From Tulasnella sp. 424 (taxonomy: Eukaryota; Basidiomycota; Agaricomycetes; Cantharellales; Tulasnellaceae): 64,000 nucleotides of DNA. Shown here piece by piece: positions 1 to 12,757 of this stretch. The stretch is from the NCBI GenBank assembly GCA_019633425.1, contig WSUB01000032.1:1-64000 (forward strand), written 5' to 3'. The notes beneath the pieces were generated by a model. The model made no database searches. It was not told where the DNA came from and was given only the letters and a program-made list of their open reading frames with translations. The translations under genes were made by a program, and so were the position numbers. Within the stretch, counting starts at the first letter, position 1. Each line of letters starts with the position of its first letter.

Positions 1-76
1 ATTACGGGGTGCTGACGCTGAAGGGGTTGGAAGTCCGTAGAACGTGGGAACGCCCATCGTTATGAAAACAGCTGTA

Positions 77-925
77 AGGTCACCGTGGCATATTGGCGGA
101 TCTCGGTTATGAAGGTACTCCACTCCTCTCGCCACGTCCTCGATCTAGGACCTCTCAGTGGGTGACTCAGAATGAGAGTGTTTTGAGCTTACCAGCGAGA
201 TTCGTTCTGGAATTTCCCAATCCTCTGACGCAACGAAGTCCTTCAAATTCCCATTTTCGGCCCAGGGAAAGACAAGCCAGATTCTATTGTTGGATCCATC
301 CTCGACAAATCCTTCAAGCTCGGTGATATTCTCATGAGAAAGGTCGACCAAGAATTCCGCTTCCCTGAGTGCCAACTAAAAATGCCTCAGTCCTGTGCGA
401 AAGCTGGACGCAAGAGGGTGAGTCAATCTCACCCCCAGTACTCTTGCTTTCTCATTTTCGTTCTCGATTTTCAATTTCTTTACTGCTATAGTCTAAGAGA
501 TTGGGGTCGACAAGTCCTTCAACAATCTGTTGTAAGAGATCGGGACGTCTTCTTGCGACGAACCTTCCGCCCAGACGTTCCATCACCAGACTTAGTCTCG
601 CCCTCGGCGTAGTCGGGACCGTCCACTATATCTTCTGTACCGAACGCAGGAGCCAAATATGCTCGTGAGACCGTTGCAAATCCTCCAGAGAACTCGCGGG
701 TGCCTTCCAGGAATTCGATCGAGGAATGATCTATTCGCCAGTTCGCGAGCTTGTTGAGTTTATCCATCTGCAAGGAGCCCCGAAGTCAGTGAGCGATTAA
801 GATTTACTTTTTATAATGTGCAAGGGACGCACTAGTTTGCTGCTCCACTGGGGCGCACCGCTGGAGTCACTCTGATCAAGCCTTGGTACAAGACAAGGGT
901 CGGCGCCATCTTCGTCCACTTGCAT
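77..925 (-). pseudogene. Truncated kinase-TPR gene (copy A), kinase N-lobe only
   Basis: Read on the minus strand, this is a close copy of the N-terminal half of the intact kinase-TPR gene at 2109-4461. It starts at an ATG at 925 with the family's short leader exon ending in SSKL. The next exons carry the GGFATV glycine loop, the beta-3 lysine stretch (IAVKK) and the N-lobe exon with the LSHENITELEGF motif. It reads as far as CHGDL of the catalytic loop. There similarity stops near position 77: the expected K-S and GT donor are missing and the reading frame runs into unrelated sequence (positions 1-76). No C-lobe and no TPR exon remain. The break coincides with the left edge of a tandem duplication (see repeat entries), so it is best read as a pseudogene made by a partial gene duplication. 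Gene sequence left of the window cannot be excluded. Confidence 0.75.
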
Positions 926-1331
926 CGAATATCTTGCCCGAACAAGACTGGGAATTAAATGATTTGGAATGTGGGGGTGTAAGATGGAGCTAGCTAATGG
1001 AGGTGGGCAAAGAGGAAAGTCGGACGTAGGCGCAGAGCACGCGGCGCCGGCGTCACCCTGGGAGCTTTCTAGTCGGAGATCTACCGAGCCTCGGTCCGGC
1101 AGAGGTGGAGGGAACAAAAATCCCGGCGCAAAACAATTCGATTCTGTCAATGCGAGGGTTTCTAGGTATCACTGGTGGTTTGAGCTTGCCTGGTCTCCAG
1201 TGAGCGTCAGGGGTTGGATGAGGGCACACAGAAGGAAAGGGGCAAATAAACTATGTTCGAGTTCAGACCGACGCGACGCGCCCCGAAACCAATCTCTCGA
1301 ATTCAACCTCTTTCACCTACTAACCATCCAA

Positions 1332-1438
1332 ATGCCACCGTCTAGTCCGTCATTTCGTTTGGCGAAGCACAGTCAGCTCGAGATGAGGCTTGGGAGGTAG
1401 AATTCAACGAGAAGAAATGGGTCTGGGGCCCGGACGAC
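1332..1438 (+). pseudogene. Orphan first codons of the myosin II gene
   Basis: The ATG at 1332 opens MPPSSPSF, matching MPPSRPSF at the true myosin start (4895). After that an indel (extra bases near 1350) shifts the frame and a TAG stops it after 22 codons. The DNA match to myosin exon 1 resumes past the indel and continues to 1438, then ends abruptly in unrelated sequence. It is a by-product of the kinase duplication and cannot encode a motor protein. Its upstream region is a copy of the real myosin promoter, so it might still be transcribed. Confidence 0.8.
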
Positions 1439-2108
1439 TTTGTGCCTTGTGTGCCGTTACTTCTGCGTGCGCTGCCGAATCTCCGCTCATCCAGTCTCCC
1501 AGTTCGATTTCACCTCAAATCTCGTTCCCAAACACATCACACGTGCTTCGGGCCTCGTACGTCTCAAATCGGCTTCTTCTTCGCGTCTATTTTCACTCCC
1601 TCGTAGTCAACACTCTCAAAGTGCGATCCATCATCCAGTTCACCCCGCACCAAGTCTCGGCTACAAAGCTGAAACTCGTACTCACTCGCCCTCATAAAAG
1701 AAGGGAAAGTCGATACCTTGGACTTGTCTAGTATCTAAGGGGATTTCGACATGTCTTATGACCTCAGTGTACACCGCGGGCGTCGAGACTCACAATGGTC
1801 GGCATTCCCGGAATCAAAGAAGTAAGGAGCCAGCGAATACCTTTTAAGCGACCGCGAGTGGGGAATGATCAACTTTCGTTCATAGCAACCGTGATTCTCG
1901 GAGCTATGTAGTCGTCAATGACGGGCTCACCGTCGTTGAGTTGATACAGTCAAGGATTAGACTACGGATGGGATCTGTGGAGGAAAAAGCACCCGCACCT
2001 TGGCCAGCAGAATGTGAAGTATTTGAATTTGTACATCAGCGTAGGTTACATGAATTACAATCGGGTTTTCAGAGAGGTCTCGTTCACTTCGAGAATCTCG
2101 ATGAAACG
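1439..2108. other. No convincing gene between duplication edge and kinase B 3' end
   Basis: I see no recognisable protein. On the minus strand near 1560-1695 there is a 43-codon open stretch (starts MRASEYEFQLC) with coding-like composition, but no family is recognised and no flanking exon is evident. The rest includes the 3' flank of kinase B. Confidence 0.4.
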
Positions 2109-4461
2109 TCATTCAGCCTCCATTGGCTCGGGTCGTTGACGGACTTGAGCAGCGCAGTCCAAAGCCATGCCTGCATCCTGATTATTTCCGGCATGTTCAA
2201 AAGCTGTAGCGGCTTGTTCATAAAGGCGTATTGCATCTTCGTGGTGGTCCTGATCGCGATGGACGTTGGCAAGACTCAACAAAGCACAGGCTCTGCCTAG
2301 TTCATTGCCAATGTCGGTGAAGGTCTGAAGGGCTTCTTCGAGAATCTCAATGGCCTGGGTATCCTGTCCTTGAAGCTGATGGATCTTAGCAAGACCCCAC
2401 AGAGCATTGGCTCTCCCATGTCTATTGCCGACGTCGGTGAATATTTGAACGGCTTCGGAGTAGAGCTCCAGGGCCTCGCTATCCTCGTTTTGAAACATAT
2501 AAATGGTAGCGAGACCGTACAGAGCATCGGCTCTCCCATCTCCACTGCCAATGTCGGTGTAGATTTGGAGGGCCTCGGAGAAGGAGGAAATGGCGTCGGG
2601 ATACTGTTGTTGATGCCGATAACTCTCAGCGAGACCCGATAGCGCGTGGGCTCTCTGCAGTTTGTTGCCGATGTCAGTGGAGACTTGGATGACCTCGGAG
2701 TACGCTGCAATGGCTTCGCTGGTTTCAAATTTACACCGATGGGTGTAAGCGAGACCCAAAAGAGCTTCTGCTTCCCCTGCCTTGTTGTTAACATCTTTGT
2801 ACATCCCCAAGGCCTCGGTAAAACAGCTGAATGCGTTGAGCTGGTCACTCTGGTGTGTATGCATGTATCCCAGTTTCACGAGAAGCTCAGGAGAGCGAGT
2901 CCTAGCAGCCGCGGCATCCGGGCTCCGCTGCGGGTTCGGAATAATCATCGGCTATACGATACATGTCAACTCCCTTCAGGCAACCTAAAACCAGAACTAC
3001 TGACCATCTGACTCATCAATTTCCGACATTCCTCAGCCGTCAGTCGCTTGCTTGGATCGATGCTCCAACATCCCACCATCAACGAGTAAAGTGCTCGAAT
3101 CAGCAACATGCGGGAATGGTCGTTAACGGATGGGAGGTTCCCCTGCATGACGTGTTTGATAACCAGGGAATCCTTTTGGACATTTTGAAATGGAATCGTA
3201 TTGGTCATAACCTATTTCGGACGAAGAGTTATAAGTCGACTTCAGATAATGCCCAAACTCAAGTATACCTCGTAGAATATCCAGCCCAACGCCCAGATAT
3301 CGCTCCATAGGCCTGGTTCAGCTTCCATGAGCAGCTCCGGGGCCGCCCAACGGAGGGTATATTTGTTTCCCGTCAATGTTATGGTGTTGGTGGTTTCAGA
3401 AATCGTCGCCTCAAATACCAGTGGCGGCTGATAGCTGTTTTCGGGTCGTTTGCTCTGAGTGTCGAGATCCTTTGGCGTGAGTCGACGAGCCGATCCAAAG
3501 TCCGTGATTACGGCGCGGTATTTAGAATTGACCAATACGTTGACCTATGTATTCCAGGGCTGAGGTTGCCGACTGCAGTCTGTCCACAACATCCGAACCC
3601 ACCGACTTGAGGTCGCCGTGGCATATTGGCGGATCTCGGCTATGAAGGTACTCCACTCCTCTCGTCACATCCTCGATCTGGGGTACGACCTCTCAGTGGG
3701 TGATTCAAAGGATATTATCTTGAGCTTACCAGCCAGATTCGTTCTGGGATTTCCCAATCCTCTGACGCAACGAAGTCCTTCAAATTCCCATTTTCGGCCC
3801 AGGGAAAGACAAGCCAGATTCTGTTGTTGGATCCATCCTCAACAAATCCTTCAAGCTCGGTGATATTTTCATGAGAAAGTTTGACTAAGAATTCCGCTTC
3901 CCTGAGTGCCAACTAAAAGAGCCTCAGTCCTGTGCGAACGCTCGACGCAAGTGGGTGAGTCAATCTCACCCCCAGTACTCGTGCTTTCTCATTTTCGTTC
4001 TCGATTTTCAATTTCTTTACTGCTATATTCTAAGAGATTGGGGTCGACAAGTCCTTCAACAATCTGTTGTAAGAGATCGGGACGTCTTCTTGCGACGAAC
4101 CTTCCGCCTAGACGTTCCATCACCAGACTTAGTCTCGCCCTCGGCGTAGTCGAGACCGTCCACCCAATCCTCCGTACCGGACGCAGGAGCCAAATATGCT
4201 CGTGAAACCGTTGCAAATCCTCCAGAGAACTCGCGGGTGCCTTCCGGGAATTCGATCGAGGAAAGATCTAGTCGCCAGTTTGCGAGCTTGTTGAGTTTAT
4301 CCAACTGCAAGGGGCCTCGGCCTCGGTGAGCCATTAAGATTTACTCTTTATGATGGCCAAGGACGCACTAGTTTGCTGCTCCACTGGGGCCCACCGCTAG
4401 AGTCACTCTGATCAAGCCTTGATACAGGACAAGGGTCGGCGCCATCTTCGTCCGCTTGCAT
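2109..4461 (-). CDS. TKL-like protein kinase-TPR fusion (copy B), 646 aa
   Basis: Eight exons on the minus strand: 4461-4369, 4304-4101, 4029-3970, 3912-3730, 3677-3603, 3544-3269, 3211-3005 and 2951-2109, all with in-phase junctions, giving 646 residues. The kinase domain has a GGFATV loop, beta-3 lysine K104, a catalytic loop CHGDLKS with Asp202 (Gly instead of Arg, so non-RD), DFGSA with D220, and an APELL motif. The last exon alone encodes six 40-residue TPR units of the form L-GLA--H/Y---------A---(S/E)EA. There is no signal peptide or membrane segment, so it is expected in the cytoplasm. It is divergently arranged with myosin (434 bp between ATGs). Fungal TKL-like kinases of this style have no known substrate; the TPRs suggest protein-protein recognition. 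Confident in the structure, not in the function. Confidence 0.85.
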
Positions 4462-4996
4462 CGAATATCTTGCCCAAACAACACTGAGGGTTAAATGATT
4501 TGAATTGTGAGATGTAAGATGGAGCTGGCTAATGGAGGCGGACGGTCAAGAGGATAGTCGGACGTATGTAGGTGCAGAGCACGCGGCGAGGGCGTCACCC
4601 TGGGAGCTTCCTAGTCTACGAGCTGCCGAGCCTCGCTCCGGCAGAGGTGGAGGCAACAAAAATAACAGATACTTCTCCCGGCGCAAAACAACTCGATTCT
4701 GTCAATGCGAGGCTTCCGTATATCACTGGTAGTTTGAGCTTGGCAGCCTTGGCTGGTCTCCAGAGAGCGTCAGGGGTTGGGTGGGGATACACAAAAGGAA
4801 AGGGGCAAACAAACCATGTTCGAGTTCAGACCGACGCGACGCGCCCCTAAACCAATCTGTCGAATCCAACCACTTTCACCTACTAACCATCCAAATGCCG
4901 CCGTCGCGTCCGTCATTTGGCGGCGCACAGTCAGCTCGAGATGCGGCTTTGCAGGCAGAATTCAACGAGAAGAAATGGGTCTGGGTCCCGGACGAC
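3610..4996. repeat. Tandem segmental duplication, copy 2 (source copy)
   Basis: Partner of 77-1438. This copy lies inside two intact genes (kinase B and myosin), so it is taken as the original. The unit spans kinase B exons 1-5, the 0.43 kb divergent promoter and about 100 bp of myosin exon 1. Confidence 0.85.
4462..4894. promoter_or_regulatory. Divergent promoter between kinase B and myosin II
   Basis: The two start codons face away from each other across 434 bp, so both promoters must lie here or overlap the genes. No clear TATA box is visible. A decayed copy of the whole region sits at 926-1331. Promoter function is inferred from gene arrangement only. Confidence 0.5.
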
Positions 4997-7900
4997 AAAG
5001 AAGGGTATCTCGCAGGCTGGGTAGTTAACGAGGATGGCGAGGAAGGGGACGTAGTGCTTGCCTCAGGAGGAGATGTACGTCCATGGAGGCCTTGCTGTTA
5101 TCATTTCTGACCTTTGGCTTGTAGGTGCGCCGAGTGCCGCTCATGATGCTTTCCAAGATGAACCCTCCCAAGTTCGACCGTGTTGACGACATTGCAGACC
5201 TCACATTTTTGAATGAAGCTAGCGTTGTACACAATCTACGACTACGATATGGCTCAGGTGCCATCTATGTGCGTCTGTCTGGTTCAACAGAGTTCGAAAG
5301 ACTGACTCCTCGCATGGCTTGCAGACTTATTCCGGACTCTTCTTGGTCGCCATAAACCCCTACACCAACCTTCCCCTATACACCGATTCCGTTGTTGTAC
5401 AATATCGTAGCAAGCGGCGTGACGAGAACCCACCGCACATTTTTGCTATTTCAGAGAGGGCGTGGGTTAACATGCAGGAAGAACGAGAAAACCAAAGTAT
5501 CCTGATCACGTACGTTGCTTGGCTTTCGCTTCGGGGCGACCGTTGACGTGGTTCTGCTCTAACAGCGGGGAGTCTGGCGCTGGAAAGACAGAGAACACTA
5601 AGAAAGTCATTCAATACCTGGCTGCTATCGCCTCAGACAGCGCTACCCCATCTCCATCCCCATCTCAATCACAACCCCACTCCCGTTCACCCTCCGTCGC
5701 GGCCATCTCGCCATCAAGTTCATTCTCCCAAATGCCCTCCATTGGTCTCCCCAGGTCCCCATCCTTCAGGAAAGGACACCGCACAGCGCAGCATAGCGTA
5801 GCAACACGCGCGTCCTTGGGACTTCTCGAGCGACAAATCCTCCAAGCCAATCCCATTCTCGAAGCATTCGGCAACGCCCAAACTCAAAGAAACAACAATT
5901 CAAGTCGGTTCGGCAAGTTCATCCGAATCGCATTCTCCCCTGACGGCTCCATTGCCGGCGCGAACATCGACTGGTACTTGCTCGAGAAGAGTAGGGTGAC
6001 GTCCAGGAGTGAAGCGGAGAGGAGTTTTCATGTGTTTTACCAGTTGATGGAAGCACCTGGGTCGCTGAGGGACTCGTTGCTTCTAGACGGGGGGATATTC
6101 GAATACGGTTACCTCAACAAGTCCAGGGCCCAGATTGACGGGGTTGACGATAGGGAGGAGTGGAGAGCGCTGAAGGTACGGCGACTGAGTGCTACCTTTG
6201 CTTTACCGTGCTAACGTCCTTGTTCAGACCGCTCTTGACGTGGTTGGGTTCACTGCTGAGGAGCAGTTCGACTTGTTCCGCGTCGTGGCCGCCATTCTTC
6301 ACATTGGCAACATCGAGATTACCGAAGACCGCTCGAACCAGGCTCAGATCCGCGTTCCTTCTCAAGTGGAGAAAGTCTGTCATCTGTTGGGGATCCAAGT
6401 CCCGGACTTTACCAAGGCGGTCCTCCGTCCGCGAGTCCTTGCCGGTCGTGAATGGGTGACGCAGGCGAGAACGGGTCAACAAGCGCTGGACGAACTCTCG
6501 GCGCTTTGCAAGACGCTATACGAGAAATCATTCGGCGCCCTCGTCGACCGGATCAACTTTGCTCTAGACCGACCGTCCAACAAAACCACTTTCATCGGTG
6601 TCCTCGACATTGCCGGGTTTGAAATCTTCATCGAGAACAGCTTCGAACAACTCTGCATCAACTACACCAACGAGAAGCTTCAGCAATTCTTCAACCACCA
6701 CATGTTCGTCCTCGAGCAGGAGGAGTATCAACGGGAGGGAATCGAGTGGAACTTCGTCAATTTCGGCTTGGACCTCCAACCCACGATCGAGCTTATTGAA
6801 GGGAGGGAGCCGATCGGTATTCTCAGCTGCTTAGACGAAGAATGCATCATGCCCAAGGCCACCGACGCCACATTCACCCAGAAGCTCCATTCCCAGTGGA
6901 CGTTACCAGCCGGCGTTGCTCAACCCGACAACGCACATCTAGGAGTCTACAAGTACACCCCCTCACGATTTGGACAAGGCTTCATCGTTCAACACTACGC
7001 TGGCAAAGTCGAATATCGGACGGATGGCTGGTTGGAGAAGAACAAGGACCCGCTGAACGACAATGTCACCCGCGTCATCGCTGGATCTTCCGAGCGATAC
7101 GTCAGCCAGCTTTTCAGAGAATACGGTGGAACACAAGATCCGTCCGGTTTCGTGAAGAAGAGGGTCAAGAAAGGTGCATTCCGAACGGTCGCGCAGCGTC
7201 ACAAAGAGCAATTATCCAGCCTCATGACTCAACTCCAAGCAACACAACCCCACTTTGTCCGCTGCATCGTTCCCAACAACTTCAAAAAGCCAGGCAGGAT
7301 AGACGTCCCACTTGTCCTCGATCAACTCCGGTGTAACGGTGTCCTCGAAGGCATCCGTATCGCTCGTCTAGGCTATCCCAATCGTCTCCCGTTCGCGGAG
7401 TTCCGCCAGCGTTACGAGGTCCTGACGCCTGGGATCCTTCCGCCAGGATACATGGACGGGCGGAAAGCCTGCGCGCGCATGGTAGATTCGTTGGACCTCG
7501 ATCCAGCCGTTTTCAAGATCGGCACCAGCAAAGTCTTCTTCCGAGCTGGTGTTCTTGCCGAACTCGAGGAACGCCGAGACGCCCTGCTCTTCGACATCTT
7601 CTCGCGCGTTCAAGCCGCAGCTCGCAGGTTCACCGCTAGGAGGCAGATGAAGAAAATCCTCAATCGCGCAGCGGCGGTTCGCACCATCCAGAGAAATGCC
7701 CGAGTCTACGGCGCGCTTCGTGATTGGCCTTGGTGGCAACTTTACACCAAGATCCGGCCTATGCTGGCTGCCACGCGTAACGACGATGAGTTGAGAAAGA
7801 AGGAAGTCGAGCTTGCGTTGGCCCGAGAAAGAGCGGAGCGCGAAAAGAAGGAGAAGGCAGCGTTGGAGGCCCTGAAGATGAACTTGGAGTCCGAGAAGCG

Positions 7901-10900
7901 CAAGGTTGAAGAAGACCTCCGGGCAGAACGAGATCTCGCCATCGACAAGGACCGTATCATCGAGCGGAGCAAGGCCCGCGAAGCCGAACTCGAGGAGGAT
8001 ATCACCACTCTGCAGGCGGATTTAGACGTGCTTGACGGTCAACTCGACCGTGCCGTGGAAAGTCAGAAGGCCACAGAGGAGAAGTACAATTCCTTGAAAG
8101 AGGCGTTCGACAAGGCTGCTGAGCATCTCGTTCGTTTGGAAAAAGAGGAGAAGGAGTGGAAAGCCCGAGAAGTGGAGCTTATGGACGAAGGTCGTCAGAA
8201 GGGTGAACTTTGGGCTGCTTTGCGACAGGAGAAGGATGAGCTTGAGAAAGCAGCGGTCGAGACCAAAGCGGCTTTGCGAGACAAAGAGGTGGACATGAGC
8301 CGTCTGAAGGACCGTCTGGAGAGTGCTGTTGCGGATCTCGAAGGAAAGCTGGCCTCGGAGACGAAGTTAAAGTACGAGCTAAAGACACATTCGTGGTGCC
8401 GTTGCTAACTTATCACTCTAGGGACTCTGGGAAGGCGAGAATCGACAGCCTCGAACGCGAAGTTCGTCAATCCAAAGATCAGTTGGGCGAGTTGGCCCGA
8501 ACCGCCACCGACTATGAAGGAATGGTCCAGAAGAAAGAAGCCGAAATCGACCGTCTCCTCCATCAAGTCCAAGTCCTGAAACGCGAAGGCGAGGCTGCCC
8601 GGAAGGAGATCTCCGAACTCCAAGCCGACATCGACACCATGAACCAAGAGCTGGAAGCACAAGCCAGCGACCACGACCGTCTATCGGAGGGGAAGACTAA
8701 GCTTGAGGCTGAGCTGGATGAACTTCGCAAAAGCATGGCCGCAAAGACAAGCGAAGAAACCCGGCGCAAAGAAGTGGAGCGGAGTCTCGAACAGGAGCTC
8801 GCCACGCTTCGTGGGCAGTCTTCGTCGTTACAGGCAGAACTGGCTGAAGCCCGTCGAACGGCTGCGGAAGCCCAAAATAAACTCAAGGTCGACTTGGAAG
8901 CATTGCGGGCCAAGCATGTGGAGCTGGAAAAGTCTTATGCGGAGGCTTCTACCAACGTCGATCGCTCTAAATCCCGTCTCTCTGACGTCGAGTCCAACCT
9001 CATTTCTGCTGAGAAGGCAAAGCGAGCTGCTGAGTCCGAACTTCAAGTCCTTCGTAGTCGTCAGATCGACCTCGAGGATCAACTTGCGGAAGCCATGAAG
9101 TCTAAGGAGGTGGGAAATTATGCTAGTATACTTCGTCTTCCTCTGACCTGACAATTCTTTTGCAGTCCTTTGAGCGTCAGCTTAACGCTGCGCAAGCTAA
9201 GCAGCAAGAGTTTGAAGATGTAGTTCTTCAGATCGAGAGGGAGAAGGCAGCTTGGGCGAGGCAATTGGAAAGTCTTCGCAAAGAGCTTGAAACGGAGATG
9301 ACCAAGCGCAGCGAGCTTGAGAAAGCATCAACCTCCCAGAACCGAGAGATGGTTCAGTTGAAGGATCGTTGCGTTAAGCTGGATCGCGACCTGGACAAAG
9401 CTCAAAAGGACATGTCCCAAAAGGATTGGGAAATCTCGCAGTTGAGATCCAAGCAGGACAAAACTATCGTGGAACACGTTCACGTCTTACAAGAAGCTAA
9501 AGCCTTCACGGATCGTCAGCTCGCCGAAGCGCAAACGGAACTCGCGAAGCAGAAGACGTACATCAAGTCCCTCGAGAAAGCTAAGGCGCGACTGGTTGGA
9601 GAGTCGGAAGATTTGACGCGGGAGACCGAGCGAGAGAGACATGAGCTTCGGGTTAAAGAGAAGGCTATACGTGTTAACGAGGAGAAAGCTGCGCGGGCTC
9701 TCGAGGCGATGGAGTTGGAACGAACTACCAGAGAAGCTGCCGAAGTCCAAGCTCGACGCCTTCAGGACGAGCTCGGCCATGTGAAAAGCCAACTCACCGA
9801 CGCTAATAAACAGATGGCTGCTATTCAACGTGCCAAAACTGCCCTCGAAGCGGAGCTTGACAACTTGGCCGAGGAAATGGACAACGAGGTAGCTTTGTCA
9901 AAGATCCGCCAACAATACGAGACCAAGATTGCCGCCCTAGAAGCAGAGGCTAAAGATGCTGCGGACCTTCGTGCCACTGCCGAACGCATCAAGCAGCATA
10001 TCGAACGCCAGCACGTTGAGCTTCGGAGGCTTATATCCAGCTCGGGACCCAAAGATGACGCATTCAGGGCCAGGCTTCTCAAAGAGCTGGAGCAAGTTGA
10101 CCAAGAGCTACTCGATGAACTTTCGTCACGTACGGGCGGTCGCTCTGGTGGGACGCGAAGCTTTGCAAACCTTCCGCCTTCGACTCCTAAAAAGCGGCAA
10201 GATGCAAACGGGGCTGGGCGACAAGCCCCTGATACCCCACGGACCCCAGACCGCCAGGCGACGAAGCAGTTGGAGCAGCAAGTTCATTCTTTAGAGCTGC
10301 AGATGTTGGCATCGAACCGAGTTCGGCAACACCTGGAAGCGTCGCTGAGAGAGCTTACCGCAGATATCGACGGAAGTGATGGCTCGAAGCAGTCACTGCA
10401 GTCGCACCGCGCGAAGCTCGCTCGGGAGAATACCAGACTGAAGGAACTGTTGGATGACGAGGCCAAAGCTCGACAAACTGCTTCCACAGCCCAGCTGGAT
10501 AGTGTCAAAGCTATGTGGGACAAGTTCCAGCAGACAATTTCTGGAGAACGGGAGAGTTATACAAAACTCGAAGATTCGCGCCGCGCACTGGTAGGAAGGA
10601 GTGGACCTATGTAAGCTGACAAAGTTAACCCAACCCTCCTCTAGCTCGCCCAGCAACGGTCTGCTCAACTTGAACTCGAAGATAATAGACGCCAAGTCGT
10701 GGAACTCAACCAATCAAAGAAGCAACTCCAAAGTCAAGTTGCTGATTTACGCGAACGACTCGAGGTTGAAGCTTTGGCGAAGACAAGAGAGGCTGGTACG
10801 TTCTTGGTATTCTCGCTTCGATCTTTATTTTTGCCTGTGGCTCATGGACAGGATAACCTTTAGAGTCAAAGCGGAAGCTTCAGGCGCAGTTCCAGGAACT

Positions 10901-12757
10901 GGAGATGGCAACTTCTGCCTCATCCACCATCCAGGACGGTACGTCAGATCCCCCACTGCACGCTTCATAACCTGACCCTTCTCTCTAGAACTAAAAGAAG
11001 CTGTCGAATCATACAAGGCAAAGGCCGACACATACCTTGGTCGCCTAGAAGCTGCCGAGATCGCTAAAGCGAAGGCGGTTCGATCCGAGACAATGAGTGA
11101 GTTGTAATGGTATATTTGCTGTAAATGCCTCGTTGTTGATGCAATTCAACTACACAGTCCGACAGGCTCTAGCAGATTCAGAGAAGGCTCAAGCACAGGC
11201 AGTCTCGGACCGCAAGGCTGCTGAAGCTCGTGTAGCTACTCTGGAACAGCAACTGGAAGAGCTGGAGGCTAGCATAGATGACCATAGCCGCGGTTACGCC
11301 GACGCAGAACTGCTCAACCATAGACTTGCGGAAGAAATGGAAGCCGAGCGAGACCAGTATCAAAAAGATCTATCTGACCGAGACTTCGCGATTGATCAAA
11401 CCCGAAAGAAGTATCAGAGTGAGCTGAATGCGGTTCGGGAGTCTGGCCAAATTTTTCTGACTAAACTTTTACGTAGCCGAACTCGCTCAGCTTAGTGAAG
11501 GTAAGAGAGCTCTGTTGCAAAACGAGCCTAACGATTTTCTGATACTACGTGCTTCAAAGAACTCCAATTCCAGAGAGATAGTCTCAGTCGCTTGCGTGAG
11601 GAGAACCGGAATCTGCGTAGTGAATTCGACGACATCCAGCTGCGGTACGACGACGAGCTGTACAACGGTGGCGCATGGAAGAATGAGAAGGAACGGCTAG
11701 AACACAAGATCGCAGACTTGACGGGTGCCTACGAGTCGTCAACGAATGCTCAGTCTGAACAGCAAGCACAAATAGTTTCCCTGCTATCCCAGGTTCGAGA
11801 GCTCCGAGTCGTTTTGGACGAAGCAGAGGCCGAAAGGACAACTCTTCTCAACGCCCGCCGAAAACTCGAGTCTCGGCTCAACGACATCGCTCAAGAGCAC
11901 GTGGACACCAACAAGATGAGCTCAGATCGAGTTTTACAAGCCCTACAACTGGAGAAGCAAAGTCTCAGCGGGGAACTGCAAGCCGAACGCGAAAAGCTGT
12001 CGTTGATTGCTCAGAGGCTCAAAAAGACCGAAGGTTTCGCGAACGAGTCCCAAGCCGAGGTTGCCAAGATTCGTATGGAGAACTCTGCTCTTGAAAAGCA
12101 AAACGTGCGGTCATTTGGGTTTTTACCAGAATATCTGCAGCCAGCGAGGTGCTGGTGCTCACGTTTCCTCTTTACAGGCTGCTCTTGAGAAGTCCATCAA
12201 GGAGCTCAACGTGCGCGTTGTCGATCTTGAAACCAAAGGCTATGCAAATTCTCCCAGACCCCCCAGCTCAACGTCACGACGCTTGGAGAGCAAGATTGAG
12301 GAGCTGACAGGGAAGCTACAACAGGAGTCAATGGAAAAGAACGACACTATTCGGGCACATAAGTCTGCCGACAAAGCAGCCCGCGACACGCATTACCAGT
12401 TGCAGGAGAGCGAGCGACTTCGGCTACGACAAGAGGATGAGCTTCATAAAGCAGAGCTTCGTGTGGAGAATATGAAGCAACAGCTCGCCGCCTCGGTAAG
12501 TAGAGGTGAAGACCGGCTGCGGTGATGGATTTCTGATTGCTTGTTACAGCAAACTTCCGAAGGGCAGCTGCAACTTCAGAAGCGTCGCGTTGAACGGGAA
12601 GCCGCAGATTATAAACGCCGTGCTCTGGAGTAAGTTTTCGGCGTAACTGAGAGAACCAAACAAAAGGCTGACTGGTCCTTCAAGGCTGGAAGCCGAACTT
12701 GAACGCCTTCGCAACCGCTTAGAACACCCATCTCAACTCTCACCCCGAAAATTCTAG
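4895..12757 (+). CDS. myo2: Myosin II heavy chain, 2336 aa
   Basis: Conventional myosin that drives actomyosin ring contraction at cytokinesis. Sixteen exons join in phase: 4895-5074, 5125-5268, 5325-5509, 5566-6175, 6228-8371, 8422-9109, 9166-10590, 10645-10795, 10864-10938, 10989-11096, 11158-11418, 11477-11500, 11560-12104, 12178-12495, 12550-12629, 12685-12757. The motor head has an ATP P-loop GESGAGKT (171-178), switch [11 protein letters not shown] from residue 279, switch [10 protein letters not shown] (from 500), and the converter/SH region with [14 protein letters not shown]. One IQ-like neck segment lies around residue 855, followed by about 1400 residues of heptad coiled coil for dimer and filament formation. 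Loop 1, just after the P-loop, carries a Ser/Pro-rich insert of about 55 residues (about 190-245). Length fits fungal myosin II. The start is supported by the duplicated copy at 1332, which shares the same ATG context. Confidence 0.95.

Larger units (their letters stand above)
77..1438. repeat. Tandem segmental duplication, copy 1 (about 1.36 kb)
   Basis: This block is nearly identical, in the same orientation, to 3610-4996. It holds the kinase exons 1-5 (minus), the shared divergent promoter, and the first codons of myosin (plus). The right edge is sharp: both copies read CCGGACGAC, then diverge at 1439 versus 4997. The left edge is at about 77 versus 3610. Indels and substitutions inside the myosin start show this copy is the decayed one. 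Confidence 0.85.

Noticed and set aside
969..1400. Open frame upstream of the orphan myosin start
   Set aside because: It lies in a copy of the divergent promoter; the equivalent stretch at 4490-4890 is non-coding and its frame differs.
8563..10082. Ser-rich minus-strand frames opposite the myosin tail
   Set aside because: They are the usual antisense of Glu/Lys/Leu coiled-coil codons.
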